This document shows positions 25,682 to 34,848 of a stretch of DNA of 64,000 nucleotides, in pieces (within the stretch, counting starts at the first letter, position 1; the number at the start of each line of letters is the position of its first letter). A model generated the notes under the pieces. The model saw only the letters and a list, made by a program, of their open reading frames with translations. It did no database searches and was not told the DNA's origin. The position numbers and the translations under genes were made by a program. The stretch comes from Roseicella aerolata (GTDB taxonomy: Bacteria > Pseudomonadota > Alphaproteobacteria > Acetobacterales > Acetobacteraceae). The stretch is from NCBI RefSeq assembly GCF_020523605.1, contig NZ_JAJAQI010000020.1, positions 40,843 to 104,842 on the forward strand, given 5' to 3'.

Positions 25682-26818
25682 ATGAATGCTCCACAGACCA
25701 TGATTCCTCAGGCCAATCCCGGCGCCGGCTACCAGGCGCAGAAGGGGGCCATCGACGCTGCGGTGCAGCGTGCCCTTGGTTCGGGCTGGTATATCCTGGG
25801 CCAGGAGGGCGAGGCCTTCGAGCGGGAATTCGCCGCCTGGCTCGGCACCACCCGCGCGGTCGGCTGCGCCAACGGCACGGATGCGCTGGCGCTGATCCTG
25901 CGGGGCCTCGGGATCGGGGAGGGGATGGCGGTCGCCACCGTCTCCCACACCGCGGTCGCGACCGTCGCGGCCATCGAGATGGTCGGCGCCGTGCCGCTGC
26001 TGCTCGATATCGACCCCGACACCTACACCATGGATGCCGAGGAACTCGCCTCGGTGCTGGAGGACCCGCCGCCCGGCCTGCCGCCGATCCGCGCCGCCAT
26101 CGCCGTGCATCTCTATGGCCAGGCCTGCGAGCTCGACCCGATGCTGGAGGCCGCCGCGACCGCCGGCGTCGCGCTGATCGAGGATTGCGCGCAATGCCAT
26201 GGCGCGACCCTGCATGGCCGCAAGCTCGGCACCTTCGGCGCGGCCTCGGCCTTCTCGCTCTACCCCACCAAGAATCTGGGCGCGCTCGGCGATGGCGGGG
26301 TGCTGGCGACCGATGATTTCGAACTCGCCGACCGCATCGCCGCCATCCGGCAATATGGCTGGAAGGAGCGCTACATCTCCTCCCTGGTCGGGGTGAACAG
26401 CCGGCTCGATGAGGTGCAGGCGGCGATCCTCAGGGTGAAGCTCACGGCGCTCGACGCCGGCAATGCCCGGCGGCGGGAGATCGCGGCGGCCTATGACGCG
26501 GCGCTCGCCGGCGGGCCGCTCGCGCCGCCGGTCCGGCGGGAGGATGCCGAGCATGTCTTCCACCAGTATGTGCTGCGCAGCCCGCACCGCAACGATCTGA
26601 TGGCGCGGCTGAAGGGGATGGGGATTGGCACCGGCATCCATTATCCGGTGCCGGTCCATCTGCAATCCGCCTACAGGGACCGCGTGCCGCTGGGGCCCGC
26701 GGGCTGCGCCGAGACGGCGCGGGCCGCGCAGGAGGTCTTCAGCCTGCCGATGTATCCCGAATTGACGGATCCCCAGGTGGAGCAGATCTGCGCGGCCCTG
26801 CGGAGCCTGGCGGGGTAG
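25682..26818 (+). CDS. DegT/DnrJ/EryC1/StrS-type sugar aminotransferase
   Basis: A 378-aa PLP-dependent aminotransferase of the family that adds an amino group to keto-sugars on nucleotide carriers. Family marks: GxGYQAQKGAIDAAVQRAL near the start, GCANGTDALALILRGLGIG, EDCAQCHGATLHGRKLGTFG, the PLP-lysine segment SLYPTKNLGALGDGG, IRQYGWKERYISSLVGVNSRLDEVQAAIL, and HYPVPVHLQSAY. It follows the epimerase by 24 bases on the same strand, so the pair may make an aminated deoxysugar for surface polysaccharide. No glycosyltransferase gene is adjacent, leaving the end product open. Confidence 0.93.
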   Translation: MNAPQTMIPQANPGAGYQAQKGAIDAAVQRALGSGWYILGQEGEAFEREFAAWLGTTRAVGCANGTDALALILRGLGIGEGMAVATVSHTAVATVAAIEMVGAVPLLLDIDPDTYTMDAEELASVLEDPPPGLPPIRAAIAVHLYGQACELDPMLEAAATAGVALIEDCAQCHGATLHGRKLGTFGAASAFSLYPTKNLGALGDGGVLATDDFELADRIAAIRQYGWKERYISSLVGVNSRLDEVQAAILRVKLTALDAGNARRREIAAAYDAALAGGPLAPPVRREDAEHVFHQYVLRSPHRNDLMARLKGMGIGTGIHYPVPVHLQSAYRDRVPLGPAGCAETARAAQEVFSLPMYPELTDPQVEQICAALRSLAG

Positions 26819-26886
26819 GGCGCGGCCCACGCGTCCTGGATGGCGCGCGCCGGGGGCCTGAGGCCGGGCCGCCCGGCGAGCCTGGC

Positions 26887-28056
26887 ATGATACGCTGGCC
26901 GGCGCTGCGCGGCGGGCCCGGCCGCTACCTGTTGCTCTTCCTGGCGCTCTATCTCGGCTGGGGCGTGCTCACCCCCTTCCTGCCGGCGGTTCTGGCGGGG
27001 CAGGGGCTCGGGGCCGAGGCGATCGGCCTCATCCTCGGCGCCGGCATGGCCCTGCGGCTGCTGGCGACGCCGCTGGTCGGGGCGCTGGCGGATCGACGGG
27101 CCGCGCCGCGGGCGGCGCTGGCCGCCATGCTCCTGCTCGCCGCCCTGGCCGCACCCGGCTTCACGGTTTTCGGCAGCTTTGCCCCGCTGCTGGCAATCGG
27201 CCTGCTGCATGCCGCGGCCACCGGGCCGGTCGGCGCCCTGCCGGATGCGCTCGCCCTGCGCGCCGCCGCGCCGGCTGGGCGCCTCGACTACGGCCTGGTG
27301 CGCGGGGCCGGGGCGGCCGCCTTCGTGGCCGGCACCGTGCTCGCCGGCCTCGCCGTAGGGGCGGCCGGTGGCCCGGGCGCGGCGATCTGGCTGCACGCCG
27401 CCTGCTTCCTGCTGGCAGCTTGCATCACCCTCGCCCTGCCGCCGCCGGTGCTGCCCACGCTCGCGGTCGCGGCGCCCCGCGCCGGCACCCTCCGGCCGCT
27501 CCTCGCCCTGCCGGCCTTCCGCCTGCTGCTGCTGGCGACAGCGCTGATCTCGGGCAGCCATGCCCTCCATGCCGGCTATGCCACGCTCTACTGGCAGGCG
27601 GCCGGGCTCGGGCCGGAGGCGATCGGCCTGCTCTGGTCCCTGGCGGTGGGGGCGGAGGTGGGGGTCTTCCTCCTGCTCGGCCGCCGCCTGCTGGCGCGGC
27701 TGGGACCCGGCGGCCTCTGCGCGCTCGCCGCCGCGGCCGGCCTGCTGCGCTGGTCGATCATGGCGACCACCGCCGCCCTGCCCGCGATGCTGCTTGCCCA
27801 GCCGCTGCACGGGCTGACCTTCGCGGCGCAGCACCTGGCGGCCATGGCGGTGATCCAGCGCGTCGTGCCGCCGGCGCTCGGGGCCTCGGCGCAGTCGCTC
27901 TATGCCGCGCTCGGCGTAGGATTGTCCGGCGCCTTGCTCACCATTGCCTCCGGCGCGCTTTATGGGAGCTTCGGCGCCGCGGCCTTCTGGGCCATGGCGC
28001 TGCTCTGCCTCGCCGCCCTGCCATCGGCATGGGCCTTGCAGAGCCGTCTGGCGTGA
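26887..28056 (+). CDS. MFS transporter, HcaT/nucleoside-symporter-like
   Basis: A 389-aa membrane protein with about 12 hydrophobic helices. The opening YLLLFLALYLGWGVLTPFLPAVLAGQGL and the loop GALADRRAAPR between helices two and three are typical of the MFS subgroup that includes the 3-phenylpropionate permease HcaT. Helix seven begins near PAFRLLLLATALISGSHALHAGYATLYWQ, and the HGLTFAAQHLAAM helix is also characteristic. Substrate unknown. It starts 68 bases after the aminotransferase and could belong to the same transcript, for example as an exporter, but nothing in its sequence ties it to sugars. The GTG/TTG-free ATG start is unambiguous. Confidence 0.85.
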   Translation: MIRWPALRGGPGRYLLLFLALYLGWGVLTPFLPAVLAGQGLGAEAIGLILGAGMALRLLATPLVGALADRRAAPRAALAAMLLLAALAAPGFTVFGSFAPLLAIGLLHAAATGPVGALPDALALRAAAPAGRLDYGLVRGAGAAAFVAGTVLAGLAVGAAGGPGAAIWLHAACFLLAACITLALPPPVLPTLAVAAPRAGTLRPLLALPAFRLLLLATALISGSHALHAGYATLYWQAAGLGPEAIGLLWSLAVGAEVGVFLLLGRRLLARLGPGGLCALAAAAGLLRWSIMATTAALPAMLLAQPLHGLTFAAQHLAAMAVIQRVVPPALGASAQSLYAALGVGLSGALLTIASGALYGSFGAAAFWAMALLCLAALPSAWALQSRLA

Positions 28057-28149
28057 CCGCGCATCCGGCCGGTCATGCTCCCCCGCTCGCCGGAGGGCGG
28101 CCCGAGGAAGGGCTAGCCTCCGGGCTCTTCGCAGGTGCAACATCGCCCC

Positions 28150-30927
28150 ATGCCGGACATCGCGCCCGATCCCCTCCAGGAACTCCTCGCCCGCCTGCGG
28201 GAGGCGCGCGACGCCGCCGCGCAGGACCCCTTCGGCGATCCCGTCCTGCTCGTCGCCCTTGCCATCAGCCGGCGGATGGATGACGGGCTGCTCGACCTCG
28301 ATGGTCTCGCGGACCTGGTCCAGCGCCTCTCCGACCTGGCCGCGACCGACCGCGCCCGGCGCCTCGCCGCCTATGTCGGGCTTGGGGGCGGCGAGCCCTC
28401 CCTCCCGGCGCTGGCCGAACGGCTGGTCCGGCCGGATCCGGAGGACAGCCCGATCCCCTTCGCGCGCTACCGCGCCCTGATCGAGACGCCGCGCTTCGCC
28501 GCGGTCTTCACCGCCCACCCGACCTTCTCCCTGCCGCCCGAGACCGGCACCGCGCTGGCCGAGGCGGCGAGCGGGGCGGAGTTCCCGGCCGGCCTCACCC
28601 ACCGCCCATCGCCGCCGACGCTCGCCGAGGAGTTCCGCCAGGCGGTCGCCGCCATCCAGCGCGGGCGCGATGCCCTGGACGGCCTGGCCGCCGCGCTGCT
28701 CTCGGCCGCCAGGGGCGTGTGGGGCGATCGCTGGACGACGCTCATCCCGCGCCCGGTCCTGCTCGCCTCCTGGGTCGGCTACGACACGGACGGCCGGACC
28801 GATATCGGCTGGTGGGACACGCTCAGGCTCCGCCTGACCATGAAGCGGCTGCAGCTGGAGCGGCTGTCGGGGCAGTTGGCCCCGCTCGGCGACTGCGCCG
28901 CCACGCTTGCCGGGCGCGTCGGTGCGGCGCTGGAGGCGGTCGAGGCCCAGATCGCCGCGGTTCCCGACAAGCCGGAGCCGGAGGCCGTGCAGCGCCTCGC
29001 GGCCGAGATGCTCGAGCGGCGTGATGCCGCGCTGACCGGCATCGACCCACTGCTGGCGCTGTTCCCCGCTGCCATCGCCGCCGCGCCGGACGATGCGACC
29101 CGGCTGGCCCTGGCTGTCGCCCGTGGCGGCCTCGCCGCCCATGGGCTGGCGCTGGCCCATACCCATGTCCGGCTGAACGCCGCGCAGGTGCACAATGCCG
29201 CCCGCCAGCGCCTGGGCTTCATGGCCTTGCCGGATGACATGGCGCAGCGGCGCGGGCTGCTCGCCGCCATCAATACCGCGCTCGGCGAGGTCCAGGCGCA
29301 GCCGGTCGATTTCGGCGCCCTGCTCGCCGAGCAGGCCTCCGCCGTGCGGCTGATGCTGACCTGCGCGCAGATCTCGAAGCATGTGGACGGCTCCGCCCCC
29401 ATTCGCTTCCTGATCGCCGAGACCGAGACGGGTTATACGCTGCTCGCCGCGCTCTGGCTGGCCAGGCGCTTCGGCGTGGAGCACGCGGTCGAGCTCTCGC
29501 CGCTCTTCGAGACGGCCGAGGCGCTGGACCGGGGCGAGCGGGTGCTGGAGGAGGCGCTGCGCAGCCCGCATTACCGCGACTACCTGCGCCGGCACGGCCG
29601 CATCTGCCTGCAATTCGGCTATTCGGATTCCGGGCGCTATGTCGGCCAGCTCGCCGGCAGCTACCTGGCCGAGCGGCTGAAGCTCCGCCTCGTCGAGCTG
29701 CTGCGGCGGCACAAGCTCGACGGCATCGAGGTGGTGCTGTTCGACACCCATGGCGAGAGCGTCGGCCGCGGGGGGCATCCGGACAGCCTGGCCGACCGCC
29801 TGGCCTATCTCTCCCCGCCGCAGGCGCGCGCCGCGCTCGACGGCGCCGGGCTGAGGCTGCGGGAGGAGACGGCCTTCCAGGGCGGCGATGGCTACCTGCT
29901 GTTCGGTACGCCGCAGCTTGCCTCGGCCACCATCGCCGGCATCGCCGCGCATGCTTTCACGCCGATCGGGCCGGTGGATGACCCGGTCTACCACGAGGCC
30001 GATTACGTCGCGGATTTCTTCGCGACCGTCCGGCGGGAGATGCAGGCGCTGGTCGCCGACCCCGGCTATGCCGCGCTGCTCGGCGCCTTCGGGCCGGGGC
30101 TGCTGGACCGCACCGGCTCCCGCCCCGCGGTTCGGCAGTCGGACGGCATGGGCGGGCCGATGCGCATCACCCATCCCTCCCAGCTCCGCGCCATTCCGAA
30201 CAACGCCATCCTGCAGCAGCTCGGCTGGATGGCGAATTCCATCCACGGCCTCGGCATGGCGGCGACCGCCAATCCGGATGCCTTCAACGACCTGCGCGAC
30301 CGCTCGCCGCGATTCAAGCGGGCACTCGCCCTGGCGGGGCGCGCCGCCGCCTGCTCCGATCTAGGCGTGCTGCGGGCGGTGGTGGATACGCTCGATCCCG
30401 GTCCTTGGCTGGACCGCGCCGGCTTCACCCGCCGCCCCGGCCGCCGGGAGGAGTTGTTGTCGGTTGCCGGCGCGGTGGAGCGGCTCGACCTTGATGCGCC
30501 GACCCGACGGCTGTTCCGCCGCCTGCAGGCCGACCACCTGGCGCTGCGCCATGCCTGGCCGGACCTGCCGACCATGCCGGACCGGCTGGTGCTGCTGCAT
30601 GCGCTGCGCCTTACCCTGATCCACCGGATCTGGCTGCTGGCCGCCGACCTGCCGGAGTTCAGCCCGCGCCACGGCGCGACGCGGGAGACGCTAGTGCTGC
30701 GCATCCTCCAGCTCGACATCGAACCCTCCCTGCGGCTGCTGGACGAGGTCTTCCCGGCCGCGCCGGGTGCCGTGGTCGGGCTCGATTTCCACGAGCCCGC
30801 GCCGCCACGCGAGGGGCTGAGCTATGCCAAGGAACACGCGGCGATCTTCCAGCCCATGGCGCGGCTCTTCGCCCTGGTCCGCGGCTGCGGCGCCGCCATC
30901 ACGCATGAGGTCGGGGCCTTCGGCTGA
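28150..30927 (+). CDS. Phosphoenolpyruvate carboxylase, divergent type
   Basis: A 925-aa protein of the PEP carboxylase family, which fixes bicarbonate onto PEP to give oxaloacetate. Landmarks recognisable against E. coli Ppc: FTAHPTF (catalytic His), LSPLFETAE (metal Glu), QFGYSDSGRYVG (metal Asp kept, the following Lys is Arg), and THGESVGRGGHPDSL. In that last segment the family HGRGGSIGRGG loop is two residues shorter and its first Arg is missing. QLRAIPNNAILQQLGWM is in the C-terminal part. The usual SWMGGDRDGNP reads SWVGYDTDGRTD. So the fold is clear but several active-site positions differ, and activity should not be assumed. The ATG at 28150 is preferred to an in-frame GTG at 28135. 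Confidence 0.8.
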   Translation: MPDIAPDPLQELLARLREARDAAAQDPFGDPVLLVALAISRRMDDGLLDLDGLADLVQRLSDLAATDRARRLAAYVGLGGGEPSLPALAERLVRPDPEDSPIPFARYRALIETPRFAAVFTAHPTFSLPPETGTALAEAASGAEFPAGLTHRPSPPTLAEEFRQAVAAIQRGRDALDGLAAALLSAARGVWGDRWTTLIPRPVLLASWVGYDTDGRTDIGWWDTLRLRLTMKRLQLERLSGQLAPLGDCAATLAGRVGAALEAVEAQIAAVPDKPEPEAVQRLAAEMLERRDAALTGIDPLLALFPAAIAAAPDDATRLALAVARGGLAAHGLALAHTHVRLNAAQVHNAARQRLGFMALPDDMAQRRGLLAAINTALGEVQAQPVDFGALLAEQASAVRLMLTCAQISKHVDGSAPIRFLIAETETGYTLLAALWLARRFGVEHAVELSPLFETAEALDRGERVLEEALRSPHYRDYLRRHGRICLQFGYSDSGRYVGQLAGSYLAERLKLRLVELLRRHKLDGIEVVLFDTHGESVGRGGHPDSLADRLAYLSPPQARAALDGAGLRLREETAFQGGDGYLLFGTPQLASATIAGIAAHAFTPIGPVDDPVYHEADYVADFFATVRREMQALVADPGYAALLGAFGPGLLDRTGSRPAVRQSDGMGGPMRITHPSQLRAIPNNAILQQLGWMANSIHGLGMAATANPDAFNDLRDRSPRFKRALALAGRAAACSDLGVLRAVVDTLDPGPWLDRAGFTRRPGRREELLSVAGAVERLDLDAPTRRLFRRLQADHLALRHAWPDLPTMPDRLVLLHALRLTLIHRIWLLAADLPEFSPRHGATRETLVLRILQLDIEPSLRLLDEVFPAAPGAVVGLDFHEPAPPREGLSYAKEHAAIFQPMARLFALVRGCGAAITHEVGAFG

Positions 30928-31139
30928 GGACGAGCACGGACGGGGGCGCCTTCCGGGGCCGGGCGGCGCGGCAGGCGCATCCGGCCGGGGGCAGTGCCTG
31001 GCCAACCCAGGCCGGCGATGTGGGCAGCCGGGCTTGCGGCGACCGCGAACCGCGGCACAATCCTGCGGAGATGGAGGCCGGGACCGGCGCGCCAGCGGGG
31101 CGGGCGGGCCGAGAGGCCCCGCGGGAGGGACACTCCAGC

Positions 31140-32261
31140 ATGTCGGCGCTGCTCTTCGCCCCCTACACCATGCGGGATCTGCGGCTCGTCAACCGCATCG
31201 TTGTCTCGCCGATGGCGCAGTACTCCGCCACGCCGGAGGGCCATGCGACGCCCTGGCACCTGATGCATGTCGGCAACCTCTGTGTCTCGGGCGCCGGGCT
31301 CGTCATCATGGAGGCGACGGCGGTGGAGCCGCGCGGCCGCGTCTCGCCGCGCTGCCTCGGCCTCTGGACCGATGCCCAGGCCGAGGCGCTGCGGCCGGTC
31401 CTGGCGTTCTGCCGTGCCCATGGCACGGCCGCGCTCGGGATCCAGCTGGCGCATGCCGGGCGCAAGGGCTCGGTCGCCCGCCCCTGGGAAGGGCAGGAGA
31501 CGGTGGCGCCGGCGGATGGGGGGTGGCAGCCGGTATCCTCCTGCGACCTCGCCTATCCGGGGCGCCCAGCGCCGCACCCGCTCTCGGTCGAGGAACTGGC
31601 CGGGATGAAGGAGGCTTTCGTCGCCGCGGCGCGCCGGGCCGATGCGCTGGGCTTCGACCTGATCGAGTTGCATGCCGCACATGGCTATCTGCTGAACAGT
31701 TTCCTCTCGCCGCTCGCCAACCGCCGCAACGATGCCTATGGCGGCGACCTGCCGGGCCGCATGCGCTACCCGCTCGAGGTCTTCGCCGCCATCCGGGCCG
31801 TCTGGCCGCCGGGGAAGCCGCTCGGCGTGCGGATCTCGGCGACCGACTGGGTGGAAGGCGGCTGGACCGGCGATGACAGCCTGGCCTTCGCCCGGGCGCT
31901 GAAAGCGCTGGGCTGCGACTATGTCACCGCCTCTTCCGGCGGGATCAGCCCGTCGCAGACGATCTCGCCTGGCCCGGGCTACCAAGTGCCCTATGCGCGC
32001 CGCATCCAGCAGGAGGCCGGGATGCCCGCCATGGCGGTCGGGCTGCTGCATGACCCTGACCTGGCCGAGCAGGTGCTGCAGGATGGCGCGGCGGAGTTGA
32101 TCGCGCTCGGGCGCGGGATGATGTGGGAGCCGCGCTGGCCCTGGCATGCCGCCGAGACGCTGGGCGCGAGCGCGCCCTTCCCGCCGCAATATGCCCGCAG
32201 CCATCCTTCCATGCGGTTCGGCGACCCGGCCAAGCCCTTCCTGGAGCGGCCGGCGGGGTGA
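31140..32261 (+). CDS. NADH:flavin oxidoreductase, YqjM-like old yellow enzyme
   Basis: A 373-aa FMN-dependent TIM barrel that reduces activated C=C bonds with NAD(P)H; natural substrates are usually unknown. Family marks: RNRIVVSPMAQYSA-like start (here LVNRIVVSPMAQYSATPEG) with no Cys at the flavin-tuning position, LGIQLAHAGRKGS, DLIELHAAHGYLLNSFLSPLANRR, YGGDLPGRMRYPLEV, VRISATDW, and the phosphate-binding end LGRGMMWEPRWPWHAA. Start 31140 follows GGGAGGGA; the frame stays open upstream but without similarity. It stands alone between the PEP carboxylase gene and a small membrane protein gene on the other strand. Length is as expected. Confidence 0.92.
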   Translation: MSALLFAPYTMRDLRLVNRIVVSPMAQYSATPEGHATPWHLMHVGNLCVSGAGLVIMEATAVEPRGRVSPRCLGLWTDAQAEALRPVLAFCRAHGTAALGIQLAHAGRKGSVARPWEGQETVAPADGGWQPVSSCDLAYPGRPAPHPLSVEELAGMKEAFVAAARRADALGFDLIELHAAHGYLLNSFLSPLANRRNDAYGGDLPGRMRYPLEVFAAIRAVWPPGKPLGVRISATDWVEGGWTGDDSLAFARALKALGCDYVTASSGGISPSQTISPGPGYQVPYARRIQQEAGMPAMAVGLLHDPDLAEQVLQDGAAELIALGRGMMWEPRWPWHAAETLGASAPFPPQYARSHPSMRFGDPAKPFLERPAG

Positions 32262-32285
32262 GGCCGGCCCCCTCCGGCGGGACCT

Positions 32286-32498
32286 TCAGCCCTGCGGGCG
32301 CCAGGCCGACATGGCCCGCGCGCCCAGCAGGCAGCCGAGCGCGATGCCCGCCCAGTCCTGGCCGGCGAAGAGGCAGGCGGCCAGCCCGGCCACGCCGAGG
32401 CCGAGCAGGATGTGGCTGCGCGTCATCCCGACGAGGTGATCGAACCAGAAGCCCATGACGACGCCGCCGATGATGGTGGCCAGGAGGAAAGGGGTCAT
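32286..32498 (-). CDS. Small two-helix membrane protein
   Basis: A 70-aa ORF, MTPFLLATIIGGVVMGFWFD followed by a second hydrophobic helix (LLGLGVAGLAACLFAGQDWAGIALGCLL) and a basic tail. GAGG nine bases upstream of the ATG at 32498 supports this start; an ATG at 32507 is also in frame. No family is recognised. Its stop is 25 bases from that of the oxidoreductase (convergent). The gap to nsrR on its other side, 32499-32802, shows no further gene. Confidence 0.5.
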   Translation of the reverse strand: MTPFLLATIIGGVVMGFWFDHLVGMTRSHILLGLGVAGLAACLFAGQDWAGIALGCLLGARAMSAWRPQG

Positions 32499-32802
32499 GC
32501 CGCCCATCCTCGCCCCGCATGGTCGCCAGACTCTTGCCGCTCCCGCCTGCCCGGGGGGCCGTCGGGTGGCGCGCGGCGCATCACCGCTGCCGGGCATGGA
32601 GCGGCCCTTCCTGCCCTGCGGCCGAAGCGAGGCGCAGGGCCGCCATCCATCGCCCGGGGCGACCTGCCCGGGTGGCCTGCCGTTCGGGACAGCGCGGCTC
32701 GTCTCGGCTCCCTCCCATGCCATGCTGCTGCATTGCACCGCGCCGGTGATCCGGCCGATGCCTGCCTCCGGCGGGGCAGGGCGCGGTGCCTTGGGCAGGG
32801 TA

Positions 32803-33279
32803 TCAACCCACCGCCGGCGGAATCCCGAGCCGCGCCGTCGCCGCCCCGCGCGCCGCCGGATCCAGCAGGTCCGCCAGCGTCATGCCGTCCAGCACGCCGA
32901 GGAAGGCCGCCAGGGCCTGCCCCAGTGCCATCTGCAGCCGGCAGGCGCCGGCGAGCGCGCAGCGCTCCCCGGTGACATCGCCGCAGGGATCGCCGCCGGG
33001 GCCGAAGCAGGCGACCAGCCCGAGGTCCTCCTCCATCCGCCGCACCACCTCGCCCAGCCGGATCGCCTCCGGCGGCCGCGCCAGCACCATGCCGCCACCG
33101 CGGCCGCGCCGCGTCTCGACGAAGCCGGCAGCCGCCAAGCGCTGCACCACCTTGTCCAGGTGGTTGGCCGAGATCCGCCAGGCGGTGGCGATCTCCTCGG
33201 TCTGCACCCGCGCGCCCGGCCGCAGGCCGAGATGCATCAGGGTGCGGAAGGCAAGGTCGGTGTGCAGCGTGAGGCGCAT
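32803..33279 (-). CDS. nsrR: Rrf2-family transcriptional regulator, NsrR-like nitric oxide sensor
   Basis: A 158-aa DNA-binding repressor with an Fe-S cluster that reacts with nitric oxide. The winged-helix part reads MRLTLHTDLAFRTLMHLGL ... ISANHLDKVVQRLAAAGFVETRRGRGGG, the standard Rrf2 pattern. Cysteines stand in VACFGPGGDPC and ERCALAGACRLQ; the last pair C-x5-C fits NsrR, while the set has one Cys and several residues more than most NsrR proteins. It is divergent from the flavohaemoprotein gene hmp with 81 bp between start codons. That is a classical NsrR target and makes the assignment much stronger than the sequence alone. IscR is the main alternative; no isc genes are nearby. Confidence 0.88.
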   Translation of the reverse strand: MRLTLHTDLAFRTLMHLGLRPGARVQTEEIATAWRISANHLDKVVQRLAAAGFVETRRGRGGGMVLARPPEAIRLGEVVRRMEEDLGLVACFGPGGDPCGDVTGERCALAGACRLQMALGQALAAFLGVLDGMTLADLLDPAARGAATARLGIPPAVG

Positions 33280-33326
33280 GGCTCATTCGTATACAGGGCA
33301 TGGCCGGCGGGCCGGCAGGCTGATAA

Positions 33327-33345
33327 GTGGTGTTTGTTATACCAC
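33327..33345. promoter_or_regulatory. Dyad between nsrR and hmp, candidate NsrR operator
   Basis: GTGGT (33327-33331), nine AT-rich bases, then ACCAC (33341-33345), in the 81-bp nsrR-hmp gap and ending 15 bp before the hmp ATG. The spacer contains TTTGTTAT, which could double as a -10 region. Binding of a repressor here would block hmp. It does not match the E. coli NsrR consensus closely, so the link to NsrR is inferred from position. Confidence 0.45.
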
Positions 33346-33360
33346 ATTCGGAGACGGCCC

Positions 33361-34557
33361 ATGCCCCTCAGCGATACGACCATCGCCCTGGTGAAGGCCA
33401 CCATTCCCGCGCTGGAGCAGCACGGGATCGCCATCACCCGCCGGATGTATGAGCGGATGTTCCGGAATGAGGAGATCCGCGACCTCTTCAACCAGTCCCA
33501 CCATGGCGAGACCGGCGCCCAGCCCAAGGCGCTGGCCGGGGCGGTACTGGCCTATGCGCGGAACATCGACAACCTCGCCGTGCTCGGCGCTGCGGTGGAG
33601 CGGATCGCCCAGAAGCATGTCGGCCTGCTGATCCGGCCGGAACACTACCCGCATGTGGCGGAGGCGCTGCTGGGCGCGATCGGCGACGTGCTGGGGGAGG
33701 CGGCGACGCCCGAGATCCTGGCCGCCTGGGGAGAGGCCTACTGGGCCCTGGCGGACATCCTGATCGGCCGGGAGGCGCAGATCTACCGCGCCATCGCAAC
33801 GGCGCCCGGCGGCTGGGAAGGCTGGCGGCGCTTCGTGGTGGCGGAGAAGGTGCGGGAGAGCGACCTCATCACCTCCTTCCATCTCCGGCCCCAGGATGGC
33901 GGCCGGGTGCTGCGCCACCGCCCCGGCCAGTACCTGACCTTCCGGCTGTCACTGCCGGGGCATACGCTGCTGAAGCGCAACTACAGCATTTCCTCGGCGC
34001 CGGAGGATGCCGGCTACCGGATCAGCGTGAAGCGGGAAGGGCAGGGGGCGGTTTCCAATTGGCTGCACGATCAGGCCGGGCCGGGCACGGTGCTGGACGT
34101 GGCGGCGCCGGCCGGTGAATTCGTCCTGCCGGAGCGGCCGGAGCGGCCGGTGGTGCTGCTCTCGGGCGGCGTCGGGCTGACCCCGCTGCTCTCCATGCTG
34201 GAGACCATCGGCCGGCTGCATCCGGGGCTGGAGACGCATTGGGTGCATGGCGCCCTGAACGGCGCCACCCAGGCCTTCGGTCCCCGGGTGCGGGAACTGG
34301 CCGGGCGGCTGCCCTCCCTCACGGCCACCACCTTCCACGAGGCGCCGCGGCCGGCGGACAATGGCCAGGCGGAGCAGGGCCGGATCACCCCGGACTGGCT
34401 GCGCGCCAACACCCCGCTGGACTCGGCGGACTACTTCCTGTGCGGACCGAAGCCCTTCCTGCGCAGCCTGGTCGGCGGCCTGGCCGCGGCGGGCGTGCCG
34501 GCCCAGCGGATCCATTACGAGTTCTTCGGCCCGGCCGACGAGATGTTGGCGGCCTGA
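33361..34557 (+). CDS. hmp: Flavohaemoprotein, nitric oxide dioxygenase
   Basis: A 398-aa cytosolic enzyme converting NO plus O2 to nitrate using NAD(P)H, FAD and haem. The N-terminal globin domain shows the proximal-His helix VERIAQKHVGLLIRPEHYPHVAEALL and the distal region YERMFRNEEIRDLFNQSHH. From about residue 155 comes the FAD domain (RHRPGQYLTFRL, RNYSISSAP). The NAD domain follows (VVLLSGGVGLTPLLSML, YFLCGPKPFL, YEFFGP). All normal Hmp parts are present at usual length. Divergent from nsrR with a dyad in the intervening DNA, it is very likely induced by NO. Downstream 34558-34848 has no gene. Confidence 0.97.
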   Translation: MPLSDTTIALVKATIPALEQHGIAITRRMYERMFRNEEIRDLFNQSHHGETGAQPKALAGAVLAYARNIDNLAVLGAAVERIAQKHVGLLIRPEHYPHVAEALLGAIGDVLGEAATPEILAAWGEAYWALADILIGREAQIYRAIATAPGGWEGWRRFVVAEKVRESDLITSFHLRPQDGGRVLRHRPGQYLTFRLSLPGHTLLKRNYSISSAPEDAGYRISVKREGQGAVSNWLHDQAGPGTVLDVAAPAGEFVLPERPERPVVLLSGGVGLTPLLSMLETIGRLHPGLETHWVHGALNGATQAFGPRVRELAGRLPSLTATTFHEAPRPADNGQAEQGRITPDWLRANTPLDSADYFLCGPKPFLRSLVGGLAAAGVPAQRIHYEFFGPADEMLAA

Positions 34558-34848
34558 CAGAGTTCTAGGCGGCGGGACCCTGTGTTCGTTGCGCGGCAGA
34601 CCGGCGTCACGCCTGAGCCTGCGACGCAAGCGCCCGCAGAGTCCTGATGCGGTCACGCATCCGGGCCAGTGGTTTGAGCGGGCCTTGGCATCCCGGCCCA
34701 TGTCCGGTGTGGGTCAGGCCACCGGCGGAAGCCGGGTCAGGCACGCCCTGGCGTCCAGGCCTCCTGTGGTGCGCGTGGCGGGGAGATGGGGGCAGGGGCG
34801 GCGGCAATCCTGTCCCCGCTCCGGCCGGCCTGCTAAACCCCCGCCACC

